A DNA stretch of 64,000 nt from CAISKJ01 sp046351555 (GCA_046351555.1 JAXLYI010000031.1:62001-126000), one strand, 5' to 3'; shown: positions 36,741-45,690, counted from the stretch's first letter. Program-made: numbers and translations. The notes: generated by a model from the sequence alone, not told the origin.

Positions 36741-38201
36741 GTGCCCTCCGCTCCGGCCTACGCCCTGCGCGCGCTCCCCCCCGCCCACGCCGTGCTCGGC
36801 TCGCCCGAGGCCGTCGCGCTCGGGGCCTCGCTCTCCCGCGACGCGCTGCGCGACCTCGTCCGCCACGTGCTCGACGGGCTCCGCGCCGACCTCGCCGACG
36901 GCAGCCTCCCCGACCACCTCCGCGACCGCGACGCGCTCGCCCGCGAGGCCGCCCGCCGCCTCCCCGACGTCGCCCGACGACGCCGCGCGCCGCGCCTCCG
37001 CCGCGTGATCAACGCCACGGGCGTCGTGCTCCACACCAACCTCGGGCGCGCGCCGCTCTCCGACGCCGTCCTCGCCGAGGTGGCCGAGGCCTGCCGCGGC
37101 TACGCCACCCTCGAGTACGACCTCGCCGCCGGCCGCCGCGGGCACCGCGACGCGCTCGTCGCCCCGGCGCTCGCCGCGCTCCTCGGCGCCGAGGACGCCG
37201 CCGTGGTCAACAACTGCGCGGCCGCCGTGCTCCTCGCGGTCACCGCCTTCGCGCAGGGCCGCGACGTGCTCGTGTCGCGTGGCCAGCTCGTCGAGATCGG
37301 CGGCGGCTTCCGCATCCCCGACGTCATCGCCTCCTGCGGCGCCCACCTCGTCGAAGTCGGAACCACCAACCGCACGCGCGCCGCGGACTTCGAACGGGCC
37401 ATCACCCCGCAGACCGCCGCGATACTCTCTGTCCACCGCAGCAACTTCGCGGTCGTCGGCTTCACCGAAGACGCGCCCGCCGCCGCGCTCTCGGCCCTCG
37501 CGCGCGCCCGCGGCCTCGCGATGCTCGAAGACCTCGGCAGCGGCGCGCTCGTCGACACCGCCGCGTACGGGCTCGGCCGCGAGCGTACGGCGCGCGACGC
37601 GATCGCCGACGGCGTCGACCTGGTGATGGTCTCCGGCGACAAGCTCCTCGGCGGACCACAGGCGGGGATCCTCGCCGGGCGCGCCGAGGCCGTGGCCCGC
37701 GTGCGGAAGCACCCGCTGATGCGCGCGCTGCGGCCGGGGCGTCTGGTGCTGGCTGCCCTCGAAGCGACCGTGCGGGCCTACGCCGAGGGCCGCGAGGCGC
37801 GCGACGTGGCGACGGTGGCCGCGCTGGCGCAGCCCGAGACGGTGGTGGAGGCCCGCGCCCGCGCGCTCGCCGACGCGCTCGTTTCGAGGCTCCCGACGGG
37901 GGCCGCGGGCGAGGTGACGGTGGCCCGGACGGAGGGGAGGGTGGGCGGCGGGACGCTCCCGCTCGCGACGGTGGCGTCGTGGGCCGTGCGCGTGGGCGGG
38001 ATCGATGCAACAACCTGGGAGCGCCGCCTCCGCGCGGGAGACCCCCCGGTGGTGGCGCGGATCCACGACGGAGCGCTCGTCCTCGACGCGAGGACGGTGC
38101 GGGACGACGAGGTTCTTTTGGCGGCGGAGACGGCGGCGGCGGCGTGGCGGGTCGGCGAGGCGGCGGACGGAGAGGCAGCGGACGACGACGACAGGGAGTA
38201 G
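36741..38201 (+). CDS. selA: L-seryl-tRNA(Sec) selenium transferase SelA
   Basis: A 486-residue PLP enzyme from GTG 36741, chosen because TACCCT lies eight bases upstream at 36727-36732. Family motifs are RRVINATGVVLHTNLGRAPL, ATLEYDLAAGRRGHRD, VNNCAAAVLLA, GQLVEIGGGFRIPDV, EVGTTNRTRAADFE, and SGDKLLGGPQAG with Lys301 as the PLP Schiff-base lysine. SelA converts Ser-tRNA(Sec) to Sec-tRNA(Sec) with selenophosphate. Its presence implies that the organism makes selenoproteins. selB, selC and selD are not in the window, which is unusual since selA and selB often adjoin. It follows pqqE by 40 bases. Confidence 0.95.
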   Translation: MPSAPAYALRALPPAHAVLGSPEAVALGASLSRDALRDLVRHVLDGLRADLADGSLPDHLRDRDALAREAARRLPDVARRRRAPRLRRVINATGVVLHTNLGRAPLSDAVLAEVAEACRGYATLEYDLAAGRRGHRDALVAPALAALLGAEDAAVVNNCAAAVLLAVTAFAQGRDVLVSRGQLVEIGGGFRIPDVIASCGAHLVEVGTTNRTRAADFERAITPQTAAILSVHRSNFAVVGFTEDAPAAALSALARARGLAMLEDLGSGALVDTAAYGLGRERTARDAIADGVDLVMVSGDKLLGGPQAGILAGRAEAVARVRKHPLMRALRPGRLVLAALEATVRAYAEGREARDVATVAALAQPETVVEARARALADALVSRLPTGAAGEVTVARTEGRVGGGTLPLATVASWAVRVGGIDATTWERRLRAGDPPVVARIHDGALVLDARTVRDDEVLLAAETAAAAWRVGEAADGEAADDDDRE

Positions 38202-38208
38202 GCGACGG

Positions 38209-38877
38209 ATGACAGCGACTTCGCGTGAGCTTGCGACCCAGGTGCTCGTGGTCAACCGGCACCTCCAGGCGGTGCACATCACCAGCGCGCGGCGCGCCTT
38301 CATCCTGATGTGGACGGACGTCGCGCGCGCCCTCGACGCATCCTGGATCGCCCACGATTTCCGCGCGTGGGAGGCCGTTCCCCCCGGCGAGGGCGACCTC
38401 ACGGTGGGGACGAGCCGCGGGCCGATCCGCATCCCACGGGTGGTCCAGCTCGTCACGTACGACCGGATGCCGCGCTCCACCGTGCGGCTCACCCGGCGCA
38501 ACATCTTCCTGCGCGACGGGCACACCTGCCAGTACTGCGGCCGCGTCGCGACCCCGCGCGACCTCAACCTCGACCACGTCATGCCCCGCTCCCGCGGCGG
38601 CCCGATGACCTGGGAGAACGTCGTCTGCTCCTGCCGCGTGTGCAACCTCCGCAAGGGCGGCCGCACGCCCGCCGAGGCCAACATGCGCCTCCTGCGCAAG
38701 CCCGTCCGCCCGCGCTGGTCGCCGATCCTCGCGCTGGCGTTCTCGCCCGACCGCCCGCGCGAGTGGGACCCCTTCCTCGCCAACCTCCCCGGCGCGCGCG
38801 AGCTCCACGCGCTCTGGGCCCGCGCCGCCCACCTCGACGACGACCACGACGACGCGCCCATCGCCGAGAGCGCGTAG
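38209..38877 (+). CDS. HNH endonuclease family protein
   Basis: A 222-residue protein from ATG 38209 (MTATSRELATQVLVVNRHLQ). The C-terminal half carries an HNH nuclease domain with zinc-ribbon Cys pairs: RDGHTCQYCGR, LNLDHVMPRSRGG with the catalytic His in LDHV, TWENVV, and CRVCNLRKGGRTP. The N-terminal part (VNRHLQAVHITSARRAFIL) is the usual lead-in of a widespread small chromosomal HNH family in which a nuclease role has not been proven. It starts seven bases after selA and may be cotranscribed. There is no sign of a restriction partner or toxin/antitoxin mate nearby. Confidence 0.9.
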   Translation: MTATSRELATQVLVVNRHLQAVHITSARRAFILMWTDVARALDASWIAHDFRAWEAVPPGEGDLTVGTSRGPIRIPRVVQLVTYDRMPRSTVRLTRRNIFLRDGHTCQYCGRVATPRDLNLDHVMPRSRGGPMTWENVVCSCRVCNLRKGGRTPAEANMRLLRKPVRPRWSPILALAFSPDRPREWDPFLANLPGARELHALWARAAHLDDDHDDAPIAESA

Positions 38878-38960
38878 CCCGCGTCGACCTCCCTCCCTCA
38901 CGCCGTCACTTGACGATCCCGCGCGGGGCCCGAAGCACACCGCGACGAGGAGGACGACGC

Positions 38961-39314
38961 ATGAGCGACCACGACCACCACACCCACGGCGACCACGCCC
39001 ACGCCCACGGCCCCCACTGCGGCCACGTCGCGGTGAAGCACGGCGACCACGTGGACTACCTGCACGACGGCCACCTGCACCACCCGCACGACGGCCACGT
39101 CGACGAGTGCGCGCTCGGCGTCGACGCCGCCAACCCCGCGTCGTGCACGCCTTCGCACGCTTGCGGCGGGCACCAGAGCGGGCACTTCCACGGCCCCGAC
39201 TGCGGCCACGCGTCCGTGCCCCACGGCGACCACACCGACTACCTCGTCGCAGGCCACCTGCACCACCCGCACGGGACGCACTGCGACGACCACGGCCCGC
39301 TCGTCACCGCCTGA
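38961..39314 (+). CDS. His-rich, probably metal-binding protein with an internal duplication
   Basis: A 117-residue protein from ATG 38961 with an AGGAGG Shine-Dalgarno just upstream (38948-38955 region). About a quarter of residues are His. Two similar halves are visible: HGPHCGHVAVKHGDHVDYLH with GHLHHPHDGH, and later FHGPDCGHASVPHGDHTDYL with GHLHHPHGTH. There is no signal peptide, so it is likely cytoplasmic. The composition suggests binding of Zn, Ni, Co or Cu as a store or chaperone; no transporter or metal regulator lies beside it. Similar small His-rich proteins are found in other bacteria without a known role. Confidence 0.82.
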   Translation: MSDHDHHTHGDHAHAHGPHCGHVAVKHGDHVDYLHDGHLHHPHDGHVDECALGVDAANPASCTPSHACGGHQSGHFHGPDCGHASVPHGDHTDYLVAGHLHHPHGTHCDDHGPLVTA

Positions 39315-39909
39315 TCGTTCGCCCCCCGAACCATCTCCCCGCCGCCCTCCGCTTCGATGCGCGCGCCGCACGGGCGCGTTGCGCGAATTCACCGCACGAA
39401 CAGCCCGCGGAAAGCACCCGCCCGCCTCGCCCATCGGGTCGCAAGAACGTCGCGCCTCGGTCCTCCCGAAACACCCACCGTTCGCCCGCGAACGATTGGT
39501 GTGAAACGCCGCGCATCGTGGCCTTTCGCCACGCCGCAACGCAGCGACGGAGCGCGGAATCCACGGATTCCCACGTCTCGCACCGTCTGCCACAGGGTGC
39601 CGACAAGGCCCGCACGGTGCGTGATGTGGCCCTCGCAACTGCGAATTCCATGGTGACAGCGGCGCATTGACGAGCTGTTCGGTGCGTGAGAAGCGTTGTG
39701 GGTCAGATCTCGCAACCGTCCCCGGGCGGTCGCACTCCCGACGCGCTGCACACGCCGACGCCCACACCACGAGGGGGGAGCGACGGGCCGCGCGCAGCGG
39801 GCGAGCCGTCGGCGCCAACGTGCGCTGCGTGTTCGTCCGAGGAGGGCGACGTCTGCGCGGGGCTCAACCCGACGCCGCGGAGAAGTCCGTCGGCGCGACC
39901 AGAGGTGGA
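39315..39909. other. 595-base intergenic region, poorer in G+C, with two hairpins
   Basis: No convincing gene is seen here. Open frames exist on both strands but their translations are Arg/Ser/Pro-rich and lack any family pattern. The base composition drops visibly compared with the flanking genes. Two inverted repeats stand out: 39517-39533 (six-base stem around CTTTC) and 39556-39571 (GGAATCC, two-base spacer, GGATTCC). The stretch could hold a promoter with a long leader for the beta-helix gene, a small RNA, or the remnant of an inserted element. Confidence 0.5.
39556..39571. repeat. Inverted repeat, 7-base arms
   Basis: GGAATCC and GGATTCC are separated by AC, giving a near-perfect 16-base palindrome. 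It lies 338 bases before the beta-helix lipoprotein gene. It could be a regulator binding site or a short hairpin; there is no T-run after it that would make it a classical terminator. Confidence 0.4.
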
Positions 39910-41748
39910 ATGCCCTGTCCGTCCCCGAGCGTCCGTTCCCTCTTCCCCGCCACCCTCGTGGCCCTCGCCGCCCTCTCCTCCGGCTGCGGCGCGCCGGAGG
40001 ACGCCCTCGACGAAGACGTCCAGGGCGTCGACATCCGCGTCGCCGTCGGCGGCTCCCTCGCCGCCGCCATCAACCGCGCCAACCCCGGCGACCGCATCCT
40101 CGTCCCTGCCGGCACCTACGCCGGCGGCGGCTGGATCGAGCGGAGCGGGACCGCCGCCGCGCCCATCACCGTCGTGTCCGCCGACGGCCCGCGGCGCGCG
40201 GTGATCCAGGGCGGCGGCGAGGCCCTGCGCGTGGGCAACTCCGCGTACCTCGTGTTCGACGGATTCGAAGTGCGCAACGCCGGGGACAACTGCGTCCACG
40301 TCGACAACTCGCACCACGTTACCCTCCGCAACCTCTACGTGCACGACGCGGGCGTCGACGGCGACGCGGTGAAGGTCAACCAGTCGCACCACATCACGGT
40401 CGAGCGCTCGGAGCTCGCGCGCCCCGGGCCCCGCACCGCCGGCGGGCCCAACCCCTACCAGGAGTGCCTCGACTTCGTCGACGTCGACGACTCCGCCATC
40501 CGCGACAACTTCATCCACGACGGCGGCTCGATGCTCGCGTACGTGAAGGGCGGCTCGCGCAACCCGGTCATCGAGCGCAACGTCTTCTCCCAGCAGCGCG
40601 CCGGCGCGAGCGACCCGGTGGTGGGCCTCGGCGGGTACACCGACAGCGAGCTCCTCGGCGGCGAGCGCTACGAGGTGATCAACGCCGTCTTCCGCAACAA
40701 CGTGGTGGTCGGCGGCGTCGCGGGCGGCCTCGCCGTGTACGACGCGCAGGGCGCCTACGTGGCCAACAACCTCTTCCTCAACAACGACGCCGCCGTCGTC
40801 GACTTCCGCGCGGGCAACGGGCCCGCCGGCGGCTCGACCAACGTCCAGGTGGTCAACAACCTCGTCGTCGACACGCGCGGCCGCATGCCCACGCCCTTCC
40901 GCCGCTCGGGCCACACCCTCTCGGGCCTCGCCACCTCCTACAACACCTTCTGGAACAACGGCGCCGCCCTCCCCACCTCCTCGCTCCTCACCCTCGCCGC
41001 GCAGGTGGGCCACCTCGCCACCAACCCCCTCGTGAGCGCCCCCGCCGCCACCGCCGCCCGCGATGTTGTGCTCGCCGCCGTCCGCCCCCGCGCCGGCTCG
41101 CCCGCGGCCGCCACCGGGCTCGTCGCGTCGGCGTCGCCCTTCGGCGTCACCGACGACATCGCCCTCGTCGCCCGCGGCAGCTCGCGCGACCGCGGCCCCT
41201 TCGTGCTCAACGCCGCGCCCGCCCCCGCGCCGGCCGACGCGGGCGTGGCCGACGCGTCCGTCGCCGACGCGGGAACCACCACCGGCATGGCCGTCACCGC
41301 GGTGAACTTCACCAGCTCGGGCGCCGGCGTCGTCGGCCGCGCGACCACCGTCACCGCCACGAGCGCGGGCTCGAGCGCGCCTCGCTACTCCTTCCGCGTG
41401 CGCAACCCCGCGGGCACCTGGAGCCAGCCTTGCGGCGGCTACACGGCCGTCGCGACGTGCTCGTTCACGCCCAACGCCGCGGGCACGTGGCAGGTCCGCG
41501 TGTGGGCGCGCGACGCCCGCTCCACCGCGCAGTACCAGGCCACCTCGGGCGACCGCCCCTACGCCGTGACCGCGCCCGCCACCGGCGGCGCGTGCCCGCC
41601 CGAGGCCACGCAGCGCAACGACCGCGGCGACCCGGTGGGCGTCGTGTCGGGCCACGTCCGCTACTGCTGGCCGGGCGAGGCGCTCTGCTACTGCGACGCC
41701 GACAACGACTGCTACGCCGAGGCCGGCTACCGCCCCTGCAGCGGCTGA
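39910..41748 (+). CDS. Parallel beta-helix lipoprotein (right-handed, PbH1-type repeats)
   Basis: A 612-residue protein from ATG 39910 (MPCPSPSVRSLFPATLVALA), with signal peptide and a lipobox-like SSGCGAP. Residues about 55-420 show parallel beta-helix rungs (GDRILVPAGTYAGGGWIE, HHVTLRNLYVHDAGVDGD, NPVIERNVFSQQ, AVFRNNVVVGGVAGGLAVYD, VQVVNNLVVDT), the fold of pectate lyase-like and alginate-epimerase-like proteins. A Pro/Ala-rich hinge (about 430-455) leads to an immunoglobulin-like domain (about 460-555) and a short Cys-rich end (WPGEALCYCDADNDCYAEAG). It is probably a cell-surface polysaccharide-binding or degrading protein; catalytic residues cannot be named. Confidence 0.85.
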   Translation: MPCPSPSVRSLFPATLVALAALSSGCGAPEDALDEDVQGVDIRVAVGGSLAAAINRANPGDRILVPAGTYAGGGWIERSGTAAAPITVVSADGPRRAVIQGGGEALRVGNSAYLVFDGFEVRNAGDNCVHVDNSHHVTLRNLYVHDAGVDGDAVKVNQSHHITVERSELARPGPRTAGGPNPYQECLDFVDVDDSAIRDNFIHDGGSMLAYVKGGSRNPVIERNVFSQQRAGASDPVVGLGGYTDSELLGGERYEVINAVFRNNVVVGGVAGGLAVYDAQGAYVANNLFLNNDAAVVDFRAGNGPAGGSTNVQVVNNLVVDTRGRMPTPFRRSGHTLSGLATSYNTFWNNGAALPTSSLLTLAAQVGHLATNPLVSAPAATAARDVVLAAVRPRAGSPAAATGLVASASPFGVTDDIALVARGSSRDRGPFVLNAAPAPAPADAGVADASVADAGTTTGMAVTAVNFTSSGAGVVGRATTVTATSAGSSAPRYSFRVRNPAGTWSQPCGGYTAVATCSFTPNAAGTWQVRVWARDARSTAQYQATSGDRPYAVTAPATGGACPPEATQRNDRGDPVGVVSGHVRYCWPGEALCYCDADNDCYAEAGYRPCSG

Positions 41749-41793
41749 CGCGGGCCTCGCCCCGCGGGCGGCGCCGGTGATAGCGTCGCGTCG

Positions 41794-42438
41794 ATGCGCG
41801 CCTTCGCCCTCGTCGCCGTCGCCTGTGGGGCGTGCGCGACCACCCACCTCGCGCGGCCCGTCGGCCGCGGCAACCTCCGCGTGTCGGCCACGGTCGGCGG
41901 CCCGCTGGTCCAGTTCGGGGCGCCCGTCCCCGTCCCCATCTCCACCCTCGGCGCGGCCTACGGCGTGAGCGACGCGCTCGACGTCTCGGCCGAGCTCCAC
42001 CCCACCGCCGCGGCCTTCGGCATCGCGGGGCTCTCGGGCGGCGCGGCGTGGCACCCGATCCCGGGCCGCCGCGCTGCGCTCACGCTCGGCGCGTCGCTCG
42101 GCGGCTACTTCAACGCCGACGACGGCGTGCTGGTCGGCGACCTCTGGGCGGCGGGCGGCGGGCGGGTGGCGTCGTGGCTGTGGCTCGGCGGCGGCGTCCA
42201 CAACGGGCTCCGGCTCTACACCACGGCCCTCGGCGAACAGGGCCCGTGGGCCCCGACGCTCGCCGCCCTCGCGGCCTTCACCGTCTCGCGCCGCGTCACG
42301 CTCGACCTCGAGCTCCGCTGGTACGCGCTCGCCTCCTGCGGCCAGTGCCTCACGCCCGACTACTACGCCCCCGGCGGCGTCGGCGCGCTCGGCGTCGTGC
42401 TCGGCGTCCACTACGAAGTCCCGGGGGTGGTGCGATGA
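41794..42438 (+). CDS. Putative outer-membrane beta-barrel-like lipoprotein
   Basis: A 214-residue protein from ATG 41794 (MRAFALVAVACGACATTHLA), with a short signal peptide and Cys11 or Cys14 as a possible lipidation site. TAGCGT lies seven bases before the ATG. The mature chain has alternating polar/hydrophobic strands typical of a small outer-membrane barrel (LRVSATVGGPLVQFG, ALTLGASLGGYFNADDG, VTLDLELRWYALAS). No family is recognised. It overlaps the alpha/beta hydrolase gene by four bases (ATGA), so the pair is an operon. Confidence 0.65.
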   Translation: MRAFALVAVACGACATTHLARPVGRGNLRVSATVGGPLVQFGAPVPVPISTLGAAYGVSDALDVSAELHPTAAAFGIAGLSGGAAWHPIPGRRAALTLGASLGGYFNADDGVLVGDLWAAGGGRVASWLWLGGGVHNGLRLYTTALGEQGPWAPTLAALAAFTVSRRVTLDLELRWYALASCGQCLTPDYYAPGGVGALGVVLGVHYEVPGVVR

Positions 42439-43289
42439 AGCGCGCGCTCGCCGGGGTTCTCCTCTCGCTCGCATCGTGCGCCAACCTCGACGCGTTCCTG
42501 TTCAACCCGACGCCGGTCGACCGCTACGAGCTGGCCTACGACGCCGACGCGCCCGCTTCGTGGCGCGTCCCCGACGCGCTCCGCGAGGAGGTCGAGGTCA
42601 CCTCGCGCGACGGGACCCGCGTCTACGGCTACTACCTGCGCCGCCCCGACCCCGAGGCGGCCACCGCGCCCGTCGTCTTCTACAGCCACGGCAACACCCG
42701 CAACCTCGACCTCTACTGGACGCGCGCGGGCCACCTCTGGGCCCTCGGCGCCAACGTGCTCATCTACGACTACCGCGGCTACGGGCGGACGCGCGGCACG
42801 CCCTCCGAGCAGGCCATCTACGACGACGCCAACGCCATGCTCGCCTGGCTGCGCACGGGCCCGCGCGCGGCGCCCGCGGAGCGCCTCTACCTCTACGGCT
42901 ACTCGCTCGGCGCGGCGATCACCTGCGAGCTCGCGTCGACCACCACACCCTTCCGCGCGATGATCCTCGAGGCGCCATTCGCCTCCGTCGCGGCCCTCGT
43001 CGAGGACGGCACCCTCGTCGTCCCGCGCTCGCTCCTCACCGCCAACCGCTTCAACAATCGCGCCAAGGTCGCCCGCGCCACGCAAAACGCCGCCCTCGGC
43101 ACCACCATCTTCCACGGCCTCGACGACGACTTCGTCCAGCCCTCCAACGCGCGGCGCCTCGACGCGGCCATCGGCGAGGCCGGCCCCCACACACTCGTGC
43201 TGCTGGAGGGGGCCGACCACGACACGATCTCCCGCGCGCCGCCCAACGCCGTCTACGAGGCGCGGATGCGCGCGCTCCTCGGGCGCTGA
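42435..43289 (+). CDS. Alpha/beta-hydrolase lipoprotein
   Basis: A 284-residue protein from ATG 42435 (MKRALAGVLLSLASCANLDA) with lipobox LASC. The hydrolase core has VVFYSHGNTRNLDLYW (oxyanion region), IYDYRGYGRTRGTP, the nucleophile elbow GYSLGAA with Ser157, and FHGLDDDFVQPSN plus EGADHDTI supplying the acid and the catalytic His. The pattern matches the BEM46/ABHD13-like serine hydrolases. An exported lipid-anchored esterase or peptidase is inferred; the substrate is unknown. It is translationally coupled to the barrel-like lipoprotein gene upstream. Confidence 0.88.
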   Translation: MKRALAGVLLSLASCANLDAFLFNPTPVDRYELAYDADAPASWRVPDALREEVEVTSRDGTRVYGYYLRRPDPEAATAPVVFYSHGNTRNLDLYWTRAGHLWALGANVLIYDYRGYGRTRGTPSEQAIYDDANAMLAWLRTGPRAAPAERLYLYGYSLGAAITCELASTTTPFRAMILEAPFASVAALVEDGTLVVPRSLLTANRFNNRAKVARATQNAALGTTIFHGLDDDFVQPSNARRLDAAIGEAGPHTLVLLEGADHDTISRAPPNAVYEARMRALLGR

Positions 43290-43306
43290 TGCCGTAGCAT
43301 CGCGCG

Positions 43307-43684
43307 ATGATCCACGTCGCCGTCCCCCTCCTCGTCGCGGGCGCCATGCCCTTCATCCTCACCGCCGTCGCCAAGGTGGGCGCCTTCACCCCGAAGGACA
43401 ACCACGAGACGCGCAACTGGCAGGCCCACCTCACGGGCTGGCGGCAGCGCGCCCACTGGGCCCACCAGAACTCCTTCGAAGCGTTCCCGCTCTTCGCCGC
43501 GTCGCTGCTCGCCGCGCAGGCCGCCGCGCCCGCGAGCCACGTGATCCCCGCCGCGGCGTGGGGCTTCGTCGCCGCGCGCGTCGCGTATGCGGGCTGCTAC
43601 CTCGCCGACGTCGCCGCGCTCCGGTCGCTGGTGTGGTTCGCCGGCGTCGCGTGCTGTGCGGCGCTGCTCATCGCCGCGGTGTGA
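43307..43684 (+). CDS. MAPEG family membrane protein
   Basis: A 125-residue protein from ATG 43307, with TAGCAT six bases upstream. Four hydrophobic helices are present. MAPEG-like signatures are DNHETRNWQAHLTGWRQRAHWAHQNSFEAFPLFA in the first cytoplasmic loop and helix 2 (quoted in short: ETRNWQAHLTGW, HQNSFEAFPLFAAS) and ARVAYAGCYLADVAALRSL. Bacterial members of this eicosanoid/glutathione family are mostly uncharacterised integral proteins. Its stop is separated by four bases from the convergent propeller lipoprotein gene. Confidence 0.88.
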   Translation: MIHVAVPLLVAGAMPFILTAVAKVGAFTPKDNHETRNWQAHLTGWRQRAHWAHQNSFEAFPLFAASLLAAQAAAPASHVIPAAAWGFVAARVAYAGCYLADVAALRSLVWFAGVACCAALLIAAV

Positions 43685-43688
43685 CGGG

Positions 43689-45611
43689 TCACGGCCGCGG
43701 GTAGATCGCGAGCCACGCGGCCGTCCCGATGCCCACCGAGAACTGCCCCACCCCGAACACCTGCCAATTGGCCGCCATCGTCGACGTCGACGTCCCGACG
43801 AAGGCCACGGCGCCGTAGCGGTCGAACGCGAGGTCGCTGGCGGTGAGCGACCCGGCGAGCCCGCCGGTGCGCGTCAGGCCGGTCGCCGTGGAGCCCGCGC
43901 CCACGCCGCGCAGGAGGAAGGGCGAGATGGCGGGGTTGGCGCCCGTCGAGCCGATGATGCCCGTCCCCGGCGCGAGCCCGAGCGCGTTGGCGATCCCCGA
44001 GGCGTCGCGGGCGAGGGCCAGCACCTCGTCCTGCCCGTTCGTCGCGATCAGGCTGTGCCCGGCGTAGTTGCCGAAGGCGTCGTAGCGGGCGACGAACGCG
44101 TCGAACATCGTCGCCCGCATCACCTGCGCCGTGGGCACGCTGTTGGGGAAGGTCACCGTCCCCTGGAAGCCCGCGGCGTAGAACACGTCGTCGGCGGCGC
44201 CGGCCGCGACCGGGCCGACCGCGTCGATGAGGCCCGGCGCGCCGATCATGCGGACCCACGCCACCGAGGCGTCGCCCCGCGCGCGCAGGAGCAGGCCGTC
44301 GGCCGGCTCCATCGCGGCCTGGGTGAGCATGGTGCCGTCGAGGTTCACCGGGATGCCCCCGCCGTACACCGCGCTGACGTAGAGGTCGCCGTTGGTGGCC
44401 GCGGCGATCGAGACGCCCTGCATCGTCGCCCCGCTGGCGCCGTAGCGCCGCGCCGCGAACACCGCGCCCGTGTCGTTGCGCATCCCCGCGAGGAGGAGGT
44501 CGGGGCCGCCGGCGGTGTTGGCGGGCGGGAGCGAGACGGCCGCGGGGCGCGTGATCGCGCCGCGCAGCGCGCCGGTGACGTAGACGTCCCCCGAGCGCGC
44601 CACCGCCAGGGAGGTGACCGCGTCCTCGAGCGGGCCGCCGAACACCTGCGACCACTGGAGCGCCCCGTTCGAATTGAACTTCGCCACCAGCCCGTCGAGC
44701 GGCGCCGCGCCGGTGCCGGTCGTCGTGCCCGCCCCGACCACGATCGTGCCCTGACCCGACACCGGCGCCGCCACGAACACGTTGCCCGCGTCGTCGGTCT
44801 GGACGGCGCCGTACACCGGCGACGCGCGGTCGTCGCCCATCGTCGACCCGATGCGGAAGCCCCAGCGCAGCGTGCCCGTGCGCGTGTACGAGAGCAGCGC
44901 GAGGTCGCCGCCGCCCTCGGGGCTGAGCGTGCCGACCGGCGCGGGCAGCGTGAGCGCCGCATTGATGTACAGCAGGACGTAGGCGTTGCCCTGCGCGTCG
45001 AGCGCCACGCGGCGCGGCGCGTTGGCCGAGCCCGCGACCACCGGGATCACCACCGTGGTCGCCGCCCGGCACGCGCCCGCCGCGCAGAACGACGTCGGCG
45101 CGCAGACCATCGAGCACGAGCCGCACGCCTGGCGGTCGGCCTGGAGGTACGCGCAGCGCGACCCGCAGAGCGTCGCGCCGTTGCCGCAGCCGACGTCGGG
45201 CGCCGCGTCGGGCAGGGCGTCGGGGGCGGCGTCCGGCGCGGCGTCGGCCCGGTCGAGGGGCGCGTCGAAGGCGACGTCGGGCGGCGCGTCGAGGGCGACG
45301 TCGGCGTCCGCCTGGTCGAGCGCGGCGTCGGCGACGTCGGGCGGCGGGTTCACGGTGGCGTCGGGCCGGGTGATGTCGGGCCCGACGTCGGGCGGCGGGT
45401 CGACGGCGACGTCGGGCGGCGGCTCCACGGCGACGTCGGGCGACGGTCGGTCGACCGGGGCGTCGGGCGTGCCGTCGGGCGCGATGTCGGACGCGACGTC
45501 GGGCGCGGCGTCGCGCGGGCGGAAGGTCCACTCGTCGCGGACGCAGGCGCCCGCAGCGAGGGGCGCGAGGAGCGCGAGGAGCGGGGACCATCGGGCCGGG
45601 GACGTCGCCAT
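43689..45611 (-). CDS. Propeller (SBBP-like) lipoprotein with Pro/Asp linker
   Basis: A 640-residue protein from ATG 45611 (MATSPARWSPLLALLAPLAA) with signal peptide and lipobox-like AAGACVRD. Residues 33-142 form an Asp/Pro linker (VAVEPPPDVAVDPPPDVG). A Cys module follows (GCGNGATLCGSRCAYLQ, RQACGSCSMVC). Residues about 185-640 hold beta-propeller repeats of the SBBP/NHL type: VALDAQGNAYVLLYINAAL, VQTDDAGNVFVAAPVSG, LAVARSGDVYVTGALRG and so on. This resembles the architecture of the other linker lipoproteins in the window with a different head domain. Surface location is likely; the ligand is unknown. Confidence 0.83.
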   Translation of the reverse strand: MATSPARWSPLLALLAPLAAGACVRDEWTFRPRDAAPDVASDIAPDGTPDAPVDRPSPDVAVEPPPDVAVDPPPDVGPDITRPDATVNPPPDVADAALDQADADVALDAPPDVAFDAPLDRADAAPDAAPDALPDAAPDVGCGNGATLCGSRCAYLQADRQACGSCSMVCAPTSFCAAGACRAATTVVIPVVAGSANAPRRVALDAQGNAYVLLYINAALTLPAPVGTLSPEGGGDLALLSYTRTGTLRWGFRIGSTMGDDRASPVYGAVQTDDAGNVFVAAPVSGQGTIVVGAGTTTGTGAAPLDGLVAKFNSNGALQWSQVFGGPLEDAVTSLAVARSGDVYVTGALRGAITRPAAVSLPPANTAGGPDLLLAGMRNDTGAVFAARRYGASGATMQGVSIAAATNGDLYVSAVYGGGIPVNLDGTMLTQAAMEPADGLLLRARGDASVAWVRMIGAPGLIDAVGPVAAGAADDVFYAAGFQGTVTFPNSVPTAQVMRATMFDAFVARYDAFGNYAGHSLIATNGQDEVLALARDASGIANALGLAPGTGIIGSTGANPAISPFLLRGVGAGSTATGLTRTGGLAGSLTASDLAFDRYGAVAFVGTSTSTMAANWQVFGVGQFSVGIGTAAWLAIYPRP

Positions 45612-45670
45612 GTGCCTCGGGGAGCATCACCCCAAACGCACCCGCGACTCAAGGACGGCGCCCCGGTCTG

Positions 45671-45690
45671 ACACCGGGTGTGACGGGTGT
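45671..45690. promoter_or_regulatory. Short palindrome and direct repeat between divergent genes
   Basis: In the 143-base divergent interval ACACC-G-GGTGT forms an 11-base palindrome (45671-45681), and GGGTGT recurs at 45676-45681 and 45685-45690. The arrangement would suit a regulator binding site shared by the propeller lipoprotein gene and the HEAT-like/kinase gene. No binding protein can be named from the sequence. Confidence 0.25.

Noticed and set aside
36741..38201. A selenoprotein gene with in-frame TGA in this window
   Set aside because: selA suggests that selenoproteins exist, but none of the genes here needs read-through of a TGA to complete a known domain.
38209..38877. HNH gene as part of a restriction or toxin system
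   Set aside because: No methylase, specificity subunit or immunity gene is adjacent; the sequence matches a common solitary chromosomal HNH family.
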